Assembly (NCBI RefSeq): GCF_000308775.1
Contig: NZ_BAGJ01000268.1
Coordinates: forward strand, 1 to 64,000
DNA from: Nocardia testacea NBRC 100365
Lineage (GTDB): Bacteria > Actinomycetota > Actinomycetes > Mycobacteriales > Mycobacteriaceae
Length of the DNA stretch: 64,000 bases
Direction: 5' to 3'
Part shown: positions 49,717 through 58,044 of the stretch, piece by piece
How the letters are laid out: the number at the start of each line of letters is the position of its first letter
How positions within the stretch are numbered: the stretch's first letter is position 1
Position numbers and translations under genes: made by a program
Notes under the pieces: model-generated
What the model saw: only the letters and a program-made list of their open reading frames with translations
The model's database searches: none
Told to the model about the DNA's origin: nothing

Positions 49717-49771
49717 GGCCCGGCCCGGGTTCGACGAGGGTGCCCGGGTCGGCTGAACACCGGCCGCGCGC

Positions 49772-49808
49772 GGCGGGTTCTTCGGTAGTCACTACCGAAG
49801 AACCCGCC
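49772..49808. repeat. 37-nt perfect palindrome
   Basis: GGCGGGTTCTTCGGTAGT (49772-49789) and its exact inverse (49791-49808) flank a single C. The 1-nt centre means the RNA hairpin needs to open a few pairs, while as DNA it is an ideal dimer-binding site. It lies between the transport operon terminator and the ferredoxin reductase promoter, so it may be an operator of the reductase operon or a second terminator. Confidence 0.7.
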
Positions 49809-49896
49809 ATTCGTCGTGCCCGAGGACGCCTCGCCCGCCCGGTGAACCGGGTCTGTTCACCGGACCGTTTTCATTCCTCCTGTGTCGCAACGCTCT

Positions 49897-49909
49897 TAGC
49901 GTGCACGGT
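49897..49909 (+). promoter_or_regulatory. Leaderless -10 box of the reductase-ferredoxin operon
   Basis: TAGCGT (49897-49902), identical to the -10 of the hydratase-Rieske operon, is followed by 7 nt and the ATG at 49910. No ribosome site is visible. The -35 is poor (TTCCTC at 17-nt spacing), which suggests an activator. Confidence 0.5.
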
Positions 49910-50920
49910 ATGAACGAATCGCCCCACGCGTCGACCGGCACCGCCCGCGAGGTCGACATCCTCGTCGTCGGTGCCGGACCGGCCGGACTGTTCGCCGCCT
50001 ATTACGCGGGCTTCCGCGGACTGCGGGTCGCGGTGATGGACGCGCTGTCCGAACCCGGCGGACAGGTGAGCGCGATGTACCCGGAGAAGGAGATTCTCGA
50101 TATCGCGGGGTTCCCGGCGGTGAAGGGCCGGGAGCTGATCGACCGGCTGCTGGCCCAGGCCGCGCCGTACGACCCGGTGTATCTGCTGGGGGAGCAGGCA
50201 CAGACCCTGGTTCACGCGGCCGACAGCCGGGTGGTGGTCGGAACGAGTACCGGGCGCACCGTCACCGCCGGCGCTGTCGTCGTCACCGGGGGTATCGGGA
50301 CGTTCACCCCGCGCCCGCTCGTCAAGGGGCTCGATTTCCTGGACCGTGGCCTCAGCTACTTCGTCCCCGACCTGTCCGTGCATGCCGGCCGCGATGTCGT
50401 CATCGTCGGCGGCGGCGACAGCGCCTTCGACTGGGCGGTCCACCTCGAACCCATCGCGGCTTCGGTGACCCTGGTGCACCGGCGCGACAAGTTCCGCGCC
50501 CACGCCGCCACGGTGGCCCGCGTCCGGGACAGCGGCGTGCGCATGCTGGTGAATGCCGATGTGGCCGCGGTGCGGGGCAACGGCTGGATCTCCGAGGTCG
50601 AGATCCACCACCGGGTCGACAAGACCACCACCACCGTGCCGGCCCAGTCCGTCATCGCCGCGCTCGGTTTCACCGCCGACCTCGGGCCCATGACCGAGTG
50701 GGGTATGCGCATCGAGTCCCGGCACATCATCGTCGACACCCGCATGCGGACCACCGTCCCGCGCGTCTACGCGGCCGGTGACATCACCGACTATCCGGGC
50801 AAGGTCCGGCTGATCGCGGTGGGTTTCGGTGAGGCGGCCACCGCCGTCAACAACGCCGCCGCCGCACTCGATCCCGACGCCGATATCTTCCCCGGCCACT
50901 CCACCGAACAGGAGAACTGA
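49910..50920 (+). CDS. Thioredoxin-reductase-like ferredoxin-NADP+ reductase
   Basis: This 336-residue flavoprotein has the FAD loop DILVVGAGPAGLFAAYYAGF, SEPGGQVSAMYPEKEILDIA, and the NADP loop DVVIVGGGDSAFDWAVHL. The CxxC pair of true thioredoxin reductases is absent, as in the TrxR-like FNR type. AAGDITDYPGKVRLIAVGFG is the second FAD contact. It should pass electrons from NADPH to the 7Fe ferredoxin encoded 1 nt downstream, and so to the Rieske oxygenase. The ATG at 49910 appears leaderless; GTG 49901 is the alternative. Confidence 0.9.
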   Translation: MNESPHASTGTAREVDILVVGAGPAGLFAAYYAGFRGLRVAVMDALSEPGGQVSAMYPEKEILDIAGFPAVKGRELIDRLLAQAAPYDPVYLLGEQAQTLVHAADSRVVVGTSTGRTVTAGAVVVTGGIGTFTPRPLVKGLDFLDRGLSYFVPDLSVHAGRDVVIVGGGDSAFDWAVHLEPIAASVTLVHRRDKFRAHAATVARVRDSGVRMLVNADVAAVRGNGWISEVEIHHRVDKTTTTVPAQSVIAALGFTADLGPMTEWGMRIESRHIIVDTRMRTTVPRVYAAGDITDYPGKVRLIAVGFGEAATAVNNAAAALDPDADIFPGHSTEQEN

Positions 50921-50921
50921 T

Positions 50922-51242
50922 ATGCCATTCGTCATCGGTGAAGCGTGCATCGACACCATGGACCGCTCCTGTATGGAGGAGTGCCCGGTCGACTGCATCT
51001 ACGAAGGCGGCCGCAAGCTGTACATCAATCCGGTCGAATGCATCGACTGCGGGGCCTGTGAACTGGCCTGCCCGGTGGAGGCGATCACCGTGGACCGTAA
51101 GGCCGACCCCGAATTCAAACAGGACGCGCTGCGATTCTTCGCCGAGGTCCTGCCCGGTCGTGACGAGCCGGTCGGCAATCCCGGGGGCGCGGCGAAGATC
51201 GATGTGATCGGCGTGGACACCCCCATGATCGCGGAGTACTGA
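50922..51242 (+). CDS. 7Fe ferredoxin
   Basis: This 106-residue protein starts MPFVIGEACIDTMDRSCMEE. Cysteines C9, C17 and C21 (MEECPVDC) suit a 3Fe-4S cluster with C50, and C40, C43 and C46 (ECIDCGACELAC) with C25 suit a 4Fe-4S cluster, as in FdxA-type ferredoxins of actinobacteria. GGAG lies just upstream of the ATG. Its position between the reductase and a hydrolase-like gene supports a role as electron carrier for the island's oxygenase rather than a general one. Confidence 0.92.
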   Translation: MPFVIGEACIDTMDRSCMEECPVDCIYEGGRKLYINPVECIDCGACELACPVEAITVDRKADPEFKQDALRFFAEVLPGRDEPVGNPGGAAKIDVIGVDTPMIAEY

Positions 51243-52063
51243 TGGGCCTTCGCTTCGGGTACGCCGACACCGCGTTCGGGCAGCTGCACTATGCCGAGCA
51301 GGGCACCGGGCCCGCCCTGTTGCTGCTGCATCAGACGCCGCGCTCCTGGGACGAGTTCCGCGAACTGCTGCCCCTGCTCGCCACCGACCACCGGGTGATC
51401 GCGATGGATATGGTCGGGTTCGGGGCGAGCGCGGCACTGCCGGCGCCGCAGACCATCGAGGCGTTCGCCGCCGGCGCCCGGGCGCTGCTGGACGCGTTGG
51501 AGATCCCCGTGGCCGCGGTCCTGGGGCATCACACCGGCGCCGCCGTGGCACTGGAGATGGCCGTCGCCTACCGCGAGCGGGTCGCGGCGGCGATCCTGTC
51601 GTCCTGCCCGTGGGCGGATGCCGCATACCGTGCCGCGCATGGTGACGGCCCCGCGGTCGACCGGGCCGAGCGGACCCCGGACGGTGGACATCTGCGGGCA
51701 CTGTGGGAGCTGCGCCGCCCCTACTATCCACAGCCCGGAACAGACCTGCTGGACCGCTTCCTGCACGATGCGCTCACCTTCGGGCTGGACCCGGCCGAGG
51801 GGCATCGGGCGTGCGCCCGCTACCGGATGGAGGACCGGATCGCCGCCGTCCGCGCGCCGGTACTGCTGCTGGGCGCGGGGGCCGACCCCTTCTCCATCCG
51901 CAATCTGCCGGTCCTGCGCGCCCGGCTGACCGGTGCCGCCGTGGTGGACGAGGTGGTCTTCGCGGACGGCACGGTGGCGCTGATCGAGCGCGAGGCGATC
52001 CCGGTCGCCGCCGCGGTGCGCCGCTTCCTCCGCGAGAACGTGACGATGAACCGGGTCCGCTGA
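51242..52063 (+). CDS. Alpha/beta-hydrolase-fold protein with altered nucleophile site
   Basis: This 273-residue protein keeps the fold (LLLLHQTPRSWDEFRELLPL, VIAMDMVGFGAS) but the elbow is LGHHTGAAVALEMA: the nucleophile Ser position is His97. The usual late catalytic His is also missing (FADGTVALIERE). The acid in LGAGADPFSI remains. Classical ester or C-C hydrolysis is therefore unlikely. Its start overlaps the ferredoxin stop by one base and its stop codon forms the loop of a 10-bp hairpin. A lyase, binding or cofactor-free oxygenase-like role is possible (inference). Confidence 0.78.
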   Translation: MGLRFGYADTAFGQLHYAEQGTGPALLLLHQTPRSWDEFRELLPLLATDHRVIAMDMVGFGASAALPAPQTIEAFAAGARALLDALEIPVAAVLGHHTGAAVALEMAVAYRERVAAAILSSCPWADAAYRAAHGDGPAVDRAERTPDGGHLRALWELRRPYYPQPGTDLLDRFLHDALTFGLDPAEGHRACARYRMEDRIAAVRAPVLLLGAGADPFSIRNLPVLRARLTGAAVVDEVVFADGTVALIEREAIPVAAAVRRFLRENVTMNRVR

Positions 52064-52073
52064 GCGGACCCGG
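52051..52073 (+). terminator. Hairpin with the stop codon as its loop
   Basis: CCGGGTCCGC (52051-52060) and GCGGACCCGG (52064-52073) are perfect 10-bp arms, and the three loop bases TGA are the stop codon of the hydrolase-like gene. It should end the reductase-ferredoxin transcript. Confidence 0.65.
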
Positions 52074-52101
52074 TGTGATGCAGGTCGCTGGTGTGCTGCG
52101 C

Positions 52102-52107
52102 TAGCGT
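52102..52107 (+). promoter_or_regulatory. Possible -10 box of the IclR gene
   Basis: TAGCGT (52102-52107) is the same hexamer as in the two leaderless promoters of the island. It would give a leader of about 64 nt before the IclR start. The -35 region is weak. Confidence 0.35.
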
Positions 52108-52177
52108 TACGAGTCCGGCGAGTTTTCGCCGTCCGGGCCCTCGGCGGAGGGCGCCGGTAAGGCGCCAGGAGGTCAGC

Positions 52178-52180
52178 ATG
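52178..52180 (+). promoter_or_regulatory. Chosen start codon of the IclR gene with its ribosome site
   Basis: AGGAGG (52167-52172) lies 5 nt before this ATG, which decides between it and in-frame starts as far up as 52091. Confidence 0.7.
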
Positions 52181-53062
52181 ACGGCAGCCGCACCCCGACC
52201 GGCCGAGTTCGGCCCGGATCTATCCCTCCAACCGGCCGCGGCCCAGGGCACCGAGATGCCGTCGGTACTCAGCAAGGCGCGGATGATCCTGGACGCTTTC
52301 GACAACGAGCATCGTGACCTCGCGCTCACCGAATTGGCGCGGCGCAGCGGCGTGGCGAAGGCTTCCGTGCACCGGCTCGCCGGTGAGCTGGTCGAATGGG
52401 GGTTGCTGGAGCGGTCCGGTACCAAGTACCGGCTCGGCCTGCGCCTGTTCGAACTCGGTCAGCTGGTGCCCCGGCAGCGGATCCTGCGGGACGCGGCCCT
52501 GCCCTATATGGAGGATCTGCTGATCGCGACGCAGGAGACCGTGCATTTCGCGGTACGCGACGGGATCGACGTGCTCTACATCGAGAAGATCGTCGGACAC
52601 CGCGGTCTGCAACAGCAGTCGCGGGTCGCGGGCCGGTTGCCGCTGTACTGCACGGCCACCGGCAAGATCATCCTGGCCTTCTCGCCGCAATCGGTGTTCG
52701 CCGAGGTGGTCGAACAGGGTTTCACCGCACTCACCTCGCGCACCACCATGTCGGTGTCGGTGCTGCGGCAGCAACTCGAGCGGATGCGCCGGGAACAGGT
52801 CGCGGTGGAGGTGGAGGAGACCCGGCTCGGCTACATGAGCGTCGCGGTGCCCGTGTTCACCGGTCCCCAGACCATCGCGGGCGCGCTGTCGGTCACCGGT
52901 CCCACCGCCCGGCTCAATGTCAGCCGGGTGACCGGTGCGTTGCGCACCGCGGGAGTGGGCATCAGCCGGGCCCTGCAGGCGATGCGATGTCACCACAGTT
53001 CACCGGACAGTGCGGCGATGTGTACCCCGGCGCTGTGCTCCCTCAACGGGTGCGGTAGGTGA
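52178..53062 (+). CDS. IclR-family transcriptional regulator
   Basis: This 294-residue protein has the winged helix ALTELARRSGVAKASVHRLA with GTKYRLGLRLFELGQLV, and the GAF-like effector domain (TVHFAVRDGIDVLYIEKI, LYCTATGKIILAF, MSVAVPVFTG). About 45 disordered residues precede it. IclR proteins control aromatic degradation operons as activators or repressors, so it is a good candidate for the island's ferredoxin and ring-cleavage operons. The last 25 residues after the normal family end are unusual, with four cysteines (CTPALCSLNGC). Confidence 0.87.
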   Translation: MTAAAPRPAEFGPDLSLQPAAAQGTEMPSVLSKARMILDAFDNEHRDLALTELARRSGVAKASVHRLAGELVEWGLLERSGTKYRLGLRLFELGQLVPRQRILRDAALPYMEDLLIATQETVHFAVRDGIDVLYIEKIVGHRGLQQQSRVAGRLPLYCTATGKIILAFSPQSVFAEVVEQGFTALTSRTTMSVSVLRQQLERMRREQVAVEVEETRLGYMSVAVPVFTGPQTIAGALSVTGPTARLNVSRVTGALRTAGVGISRALQAMRCHHSSPDSAAMCTPALCSLNGCGR

Positions 53063-53110
53063 TCCCGCGGCACCGCACGGGACCGGACCGATCGGTGACC
53101 GATGCGTCGG

Positions 53111-54637
53111 TCAGTGGATGTTCGGTTCGGCCGTCCAGGTGTTCGCGCCCACTCCGCGGGTGCGCAGTTCGGCCTTGCGGACCTTGCCGGTCTCGGTGAG
53201 CGGTAGCTCGGCGACCACATCGATATAGCGCGGCAGGGCGAAGCCGGCCAGATGGGCCGAGGCGAACCGGCGCAGCGCCGCCGGGTCGACCGATTCTCCC
53301 GGCCGGGGGACCACGGCGGCCATGACCTCGTCCTCGGCCAGCTCCGACGGTACCGGGAACACGGCGACCTGAGCGATCCCCGGATGCCGTGCCAACACCT
53401 GCTCGACCTGCACCGACGAGATGTTCTCCCCGCGCCGGCGAATGACATCCTTGATGCGGTCGACGAAGCGGAACCACCCGTCGGGTTCCCGCACCACCCG
53501 GTCGCCCGTGCGCCGCCACGCCGCGGGCCCGGGAACGGGCTCCCCGAGATACCCCAGCGCGAAGGCGCCGGGGTGCTCGGTGCGTACGACGAGCTCGCCC
53601 GCGATTCCGTCGGCCACCGGTGTGCCCGCCTCGTCGACGACCGCCGCCTCGTAGCCGGGCATGACCGTGCCCAGGTAACCGGCCCGGCGCGCGCCGGGCA
53701 GACTGCCGAGTACGAGATTGGTCTCGGTGCTGCCGAATCCGTCGATGAGCTCGATCCCGAACCGTTCCCGGAACGGCTCGCAGAGGTGTGCCGGGGTGGC
53801 GGGGGCGAGTGCGCGGGTGGCCCGGTGCGCGCGATCGAGTTCACTCGGCGGCCGTCCGGCGAGCATGGCGACCATCGCGCCGAGCAGATAGATCACCGTC
53901 GCGTCGGCGTCGGCCACCCGCCGCCAGTGTTCCCGCACCGAGAAGTGCTCGCCGAGGACGAAGGTGGCCCCGGCGACGAATGCCTGGAAGACGGCGCCGA
54001 TCGCATTGGTGTGGAAGAGGGGCAGACCGTTGTAGAGCACATCGTCGGGGCCGAGGTCCAGGGAGGCGCCGACGCCGTGACCCCACCACAGGAATTGCGC
54101 GTGCGGGCAGCGCACACCTTTGGGCAGGCCGGTGGTGCCGGAGGTGAACAGGACCGCCGCCGGGTCGAGCGCCGACACCGCGGCGGCCGGGCGGGGTCGG
54201 CCGTGCGGGCCGGGCGCCGTAGCGGTGCCGATCACGCGGGTGGTGCCGTCGTATCCGGTTTCGGCGACCCGGCCGGCGAATTCGGCCTCGAGCAGCAGAT
54301 ATCGGGCGCCGGAGGAGGTCAGCACATGGGCCAGGGAGTCACCGCGCAGCGCGATGTTCAGCGGTACGGCCACCGCACCCAGCCAGGCGCAGCCCAGCAG
54401 GAGATCGACGAGTTCGATGCGGTTGCGCGACAGCACGGCCACCGGGTCCCCAGCCCGGACACCCTGCTCTGCCAGCGACCCCGCCACGGCCGCGACCCGG
54501 CCCGCGAGCTCCCGGTAGGTCAGCGTGATCGGACCCGCCCGCAGCGCGAGGTGATCGCCGCGGCGATCGGCCCGGTCGCGTAGCAGCGCGGGGATGGTCG
54601 GGTCCGTCGGCAACGAACCGGGTGCGGAAGCTGTCAT
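53111..54637 (-). CDS. Acyl-CoA synthetase (AMP-forming)
   Basis: This 508-residue enzyme has AVLFTSGTTGLPKGVRCPHA for ATP binding, LIDGFGSTETNLVLG, the adenylation motif YLGEPVPGPAAWRRTGDRVV and the hinge with RIKDVIRRRGENISSVQVE, ending with the catalytic Lys in LTETGKVRKAEL. It should activate a carboxylic acid to its CoA ester through an acyl-adenylate, as in CaiC/long-chain or aromatic acid ligases. A GTG 9 nt upstream (54646), directly after the previous stop, is the alternative start. It is the last gene of a long reverse-strand operon. Confidence 0.9.
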   Translation of the reverse strand: MTASAPGSLPTDPTIPALLRDRADRRGDHLALRAGPITLTYRELAGRVAAVAGSLAEQGVRAGDPVAVLSRNRIELVDLLLGCAWLGAVAVPLNIALRGDSLAHVLTSSGARYLLLEAEFAGRVAETGYDGTTRVIGTATAPGPHGRPRPAAAVSALDPAAVLFTSGTTGLPKGVRCPHAQFLWWGHGVGASLDLGPDDVLYNGLPLFHTNAIGAVFQAFVAGATFVLGEHFSVREHWRRVADADATVIYLLGAMVAMLAGRPPSELDRAHRATRALAPATPAHLCEPFRERFGIELIDGFGSTETNLVLGSLPGARRAGYLGTVMPGYEAAVVDEAGTPVADGIAGELVVRTEHPGAFALGYLGEPVPGPAAWRRTGDRVVREPDGWFRFVDRIKDVIRRRGENISSVQVEQVLARHPGIAQVAVFPVPSELAEDEVMAAVVPRPGESVDPAALRRFASAHLAGFALPRYIDVVAELPLTETGKVRKAELRTRGVGANTWTAEPNIH

Positions 54638-54646
54638 GGCACACAC

Positions 54647-55594
54647 TCAGGGAGTAACGACCGCGCGCCCGGTGACCTTTCCTTCCCGCATGGCCCGCAG
54701 CGCGCCGGCGATCTCGTCGAGCGGGAAGGGCTGGACGGCCAGCCGGACCTCGCCGGCCACCAGCATGGCGATCAGCTCCGGGGCCAGCTCGACCTGCCGG
54801 GCGGCTTTGCGGATCATATTGACCGGCAGCAGCGCCACATCGGCGAGCAGCCAGTTCGGCAGGTCGATCGCGAGTTCGGTCCCCAGCGTGTAGCCGATGA
54901 GGGCGGCCCGGCCGCCGGGCGCGATACGCCGCAGCAGGACGGGCAGCAGATCGCCGCCGAGGGTATCGATGAGCACCTCGGCCACGGGCTCGGTGCCCAG
55001 CGCCGCCGCGACCTCCGCGCCCCGCCCGACCACCGGACGCACCCCGGGCGGAAGCAGCTCGGCCTGATCCGGCCGCGGCACCACTCCGATCACCTCGGCC
55101 GCCCCCGCCGCCAGCGCGAACTGCGCCGCCATCGCACCGACGGCTCCGGAGGCGCCGGAGACGATCACCCGCTCGCCCGCGGCCACCCGGGCGATATCGT
55201 GCACCGCGACGTATCCCGTGGTGCTCGGCAGGAAGAACGTGGCCGCCACCGTGGGGTCGAGCGCGGAGTCGTACGGGGTGAAGACCTTGTCGGCCGCGGC
55301 CAGATACTCGGCCCAGCAGCCGTTCTTGAACAATCCGATACCGCCGCCGCGGATCAGCACCCGGGTCCCGGGCGCGAAGGTATCCGATTCGACCACGGTG
55401 CCCGCCCCATCGGTGCCACCGATATGTGGCAGGTCCGGGCGGACGTCGAAGGTGCCGCTCGCGACGGTCAGATCGAGATGGCCGAGTGCGGCGGCATCGA
55501 CACGGACCAGGGTCTGCCCGGGTTCCCGTACGGGTACGTCGAGATCGTCGATGACCGGGTCTGCGCCGAATTCGTGGAGTCGGGCGGCACGCAT
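54647..55594 (-). CDS. Quinone oxidoreductase/zinc-free medium-chain dehydrogenase
   Basis: This 315-residue MDR protein has MRAARLHEFGADPVIDDLDV, GGTDGAGTVVESDTFAPGTR and the cofactor loop VIVSGASGAVGAMAAQFALA. Zinc ligands of alcohol dehydrogenases are missing, which places it with quinone oxidoreductases and enoyl reductases using NADPH. It should reduce an activated double bond. It sits between the tandem CoA-transferase and the acyl-CoA synthetase in one operon, so the substrate could be an unsaturated acid or CoA ester. Confidence 0.87.
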   Translation of the reverse strand: MRAARLHEFGADPVIDDLDVPVREPGQTLVRVDAAALGHLDLTVASGTFDVRPDLPHIGGTDGAGTVVESDTFAPGTRVLIRGGGIGLFKNGCWAEYLAAADKVFTPYDSALDPTVAATFFLPSTTGYVAVHDIARVAAGERVIVSGASGAVGAMAAQFALAAGAAEVIGVVPRPDQAELLPPGVRPVVGRGAEVAAALGTEPVAEVLIDTLGGDLLPVLLRRIAPGGRAALIGYTLGTELAIDLPNWLLADVALLPVNMIRKAARQVELAPELIAMLVAGEVRLAVQPFPLDEIAGALRAMREGKVTGRAVVTP

Positions 55595-55636
55595 GGTCTC
55601 TCCTCTGTAACGGGTGGTGTGGGTATCGGCGCGCGG

Positions 55637-58009
55637 TCAGCTCAGGACACCGCGGGCGCGCAGCCGCTCGATGGTGTCGGACGAGTACCCCGCGATATCG
55701 CGGAGCACGGTATCGGTATCGGCGCCCAGCAGCGGCGCGGCGCGGCGTACCGCCGCCGGGCCGCCCACGCGGACGGGTGCGCCCTCGTGGAGTACGGGAC
55801 CGACCTTCGGATGGACGCCGCGCACATAATATTCGCGGGCGCGCAGTTGCGGATCGTCCTCCACCAGGTCGCGCCCGGTCCGCACCGGCCCCGCCGGCAC
55901 ACCCGCGCGCTGCAATCGTTCGGCGACCACTTCCACCGGCAGCACCGCCGTCCACGCGGTGATCGCCGCGTCGATGGTGGCCGCCGCCGCCCGGCGCGCC
56001 GCGGCGGTGCCGAACCGGGGGTCGCCGGCCCACTCCGGGCGATCGATCACCGCGCACAGCCGCCGCCAGTCGGCGTCGTCACGCACCGCGATCGCGCACC
56101 AGCGGTCGGGGCCCAGGCAGCGGTACACACCGTGCGGTGCCATGGTGGGGTGGGCATTGCCGATCGGTACACAGGGGCGCCCGGAGGCGGTCGAGCGCAG
56201 CACGCTGGTGCCCATATGTGACGCCATCGCCTCGAGCTGGGACAGATCGATGTGCTGGCCGCGGCCGGTGCGGTCGCGGTATTCGAGGGCCGCCAGCACC
56301 GCGGTCGCGGCCTGCAATCCGGCGACGATATCGCCGTGACCGTAGATGACGCCGACCACCTCGTCGGCATTCCACCCGGTCAGCGCGGTCAGACCGGTGG
56401 CCGCCGAGACGATGTCGGCGTAGGACACCCATCCGCTGCGCGGACCGGTGTGCCCGGTACCGGACATGGAGACGTAGACGATATCGGGCCGTAGCTCGCG
56501 CAGCCGGTCGTAGCCGAAACCCATCCGCGTCATCACGGTGGAGCTGAAGTTCTCGACCACCACATCGCTGTGTGCGAGCAGGTCGGCGAGCACCTCGAGC
56601 CCCTCGGGGGAGCGGGTGTCCAGGGTGATGCTGCGTTTGTTGCGGTTGACGTCGTTGAAATAGCCGCTGGTGTCCGGATCGTCGTGCCCACCCCGGGACA
56701 GGTGCATGAACGGTGCGAAGCGGGTCGGGTCCGGCCGGCCCAGCGATTCCACCTTCACCACATCTGCGCCGTGATCGGCCAGGATGCGGGTGCAGTAGGG
56801 CCCGGCCAGCACCCAGGTGAGGTCGAGTACGCGCAGGCCGGCCAAGGGCAACTGCCCGATCGCGACATCGGATGCAGTGGCGCCGGTCGGCACGGCACCG
56901 GAGTCGGTGGCCGCGGCCGTCGACGCCCTGGCGGGCACGAGGTGCTGGTGTTCGCCGGGCCGTGCGACCGCGAGTTCGCGGATCCGGGCGCCCTCCGGGA
57001 AGGCGAAACCGAAACCGAGGTCCCGGGACGCGGCACCATCATCGACCACGTCGAGGAAGAAGTCACGGTCGTTGAGTTGCGGGTTGAACAGCAGTTCGTC
57101 CGGTCGATCGACCGCCGACCAGGGTAGTTTCCGGTCCTGCGCGGCCACCGCGAATTCCTGCTTGGGCCATTTCGCGAGAAATCGCCGGAGCACCTCGAAG
57201 ATGTGGTCCTGATGAAGTGTGCGTTCCACCGGATCTGCCCAGCGTGGGTCGGTCAGATCGTCCGCGGCGTTCTCCTGCACCAGCCATTCGAGCAGGGCGT
57301 CCCACATCCGGGGACTCCCGCCGAGCCCGCCGCCCACATAACCGTCGGCGGCCTGGAAGAGGCCGTGCGGGACCAGCGGATGGACTCGGCCCGGGCGCGG
57401 CGGTACCCGGTCCTCGTGCAGGTAGGCGAGCGTACCGGCCTCGAGGCTCGCGGCGACACACTCCTGGGCGGAGATATCGACGACCGGGACCGGGCCGTGG
57501 CGCCGGGCCCGCAACCCCAGCAGTGCGCCGATCGCCGCGTTCACGCCGGTGAGCTGTTCGGCCTGGTTCTCCGGCAGCGCGAGCGGTGGGCCGCCGGGAT
57601 CGCCGACCTGGGCCAGCATGCCGCCCAGCGCGGCGACGGTGAGATCGGTGGCCGCCCAGTCGGCGCGGGGGCCGTCCAGCCCGAACGGGGTCACCCGGAT
57701 GTGGACGAGTGGGCCGGGTTCCGGGCTGACGGGTTCGGCTCCCGGTGGGCTGCCGTCGAGCAGGATATCCGCGGTGTTCACCAGGCGCGCGAGCGCGTCG
57801 CGGCCGGTATCGGTGTCCAGGTCCAGCACGACCGATTTCTTCCCGGCGTGCCAGTGCGCGAACGAACGGCCGTCGGTATCGGCGCGGGCGGGGTCCCCGG
57901 CGACCGGTTCGACCAGGATCACCTCGTAGCCGAGCCCGACGAGAACCCGGCCCGCGAAGCGGGTGAAAGGGGTGGACAACTCCACGACCCGGACGGCGGA
58001 CTCGACCAT
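55637..58009 (-). CDS. Tandem (two-domain) CaiB/BaiF CoA-transferase
   Basis: This 790-residue protein contains two family III CoA-transferase modules. The first starts VRVVELSTPFTRFAGRVLVG and is degenerate, without the canonical Asp loop. The second starts LRVLDLTWVLAGPYCTRILA and has NRNKRSITLDTRSPEGLEVL, VYVSMSGTGHTGPRSG and IDLSQLEAMASHMGTSVLRS. I chose the ATG at 58009, as the longer open frame is antisense-like. Such fusions act as self-contained dimers, moving CoA between acids. A perfect hairpin separates it from the binding-protein gene upstream. Confidence 0.87.
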   Translation of the reverse strand: MVESAVRVVELSTPFTRFAGRVLVGLGYEVILVEPVAGDPARADTDGRSFAHWHAGKKSVVLDLDTDTGRDALARLVNTADILLDGSPPGAEPVSPEPGPLVHIRVTPFGLDGPRADWAATDLTVAALGGMLAQVGDPGGPPLALPENQAEQLTGVNAAIGALLGLRARRHGPVPVVDISAQECVAASLEAGTLAYLHEDRVPPRPGRVHPLVPHGLFQAADGYVGGGLGGSPRMWDALLEWLVQENAADDLTDPRWADPVERTLHQDHIFEVLRRFLAKWPKQEFAVAAQDRKLPWSAVDRPDELLFNPQLNDRDFFLDVVDDGAASRDLGFGFAFPEGARIRELAVARPGEHQHLVPARASTAAATDSGAVPTGATASDVAIGQLPLAGLRVLDLTWVLAGPYCTRILADHGADVVKVESLGRPDPTRFAPFMHLSRGGHDDPDTSGYFNDVNRNKRSITLDTRSPEGLEVLADLLAHSDVVVENFSSTVMTRMGFGYDRLRELRPDIVYVSMSGTGHTGPRSGWVSYADIVSAATGLTALTGWNADEVVGVIYGHGDIVAGLQAATAVLAALEYRDRTGRGQHIDLSQLEAMASHMGTSVLRSTASGRPCVPIGNAHPTMAPHGVYRCLGPDRWCAIAVRDDADWRRLCAVIDRPEWAGDPRFGTAAARRAAAATIDAAITAWTAVLPVEVVAERLQRAGVPAGPVRTGRDLVEDDPQLRAREYYVRGVHPKVGPVLHEGAPVRVGGPAAVRRAAPLLGADTDTVLRDIAGYSSDTIERLRARGVLS

Positions 58010-58044
58010 GATTGCTCCGTTCTTCGGCGATCTCGTAATGCGTG

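Noticed and set aside
53087..53096. ACCGATCGGT palindrome between IclR and acyl-CoA synthetase
   Set aside because: Ten-base palindromes of this composition are expected by chance in such DNA, and no hairpin loop is possible.
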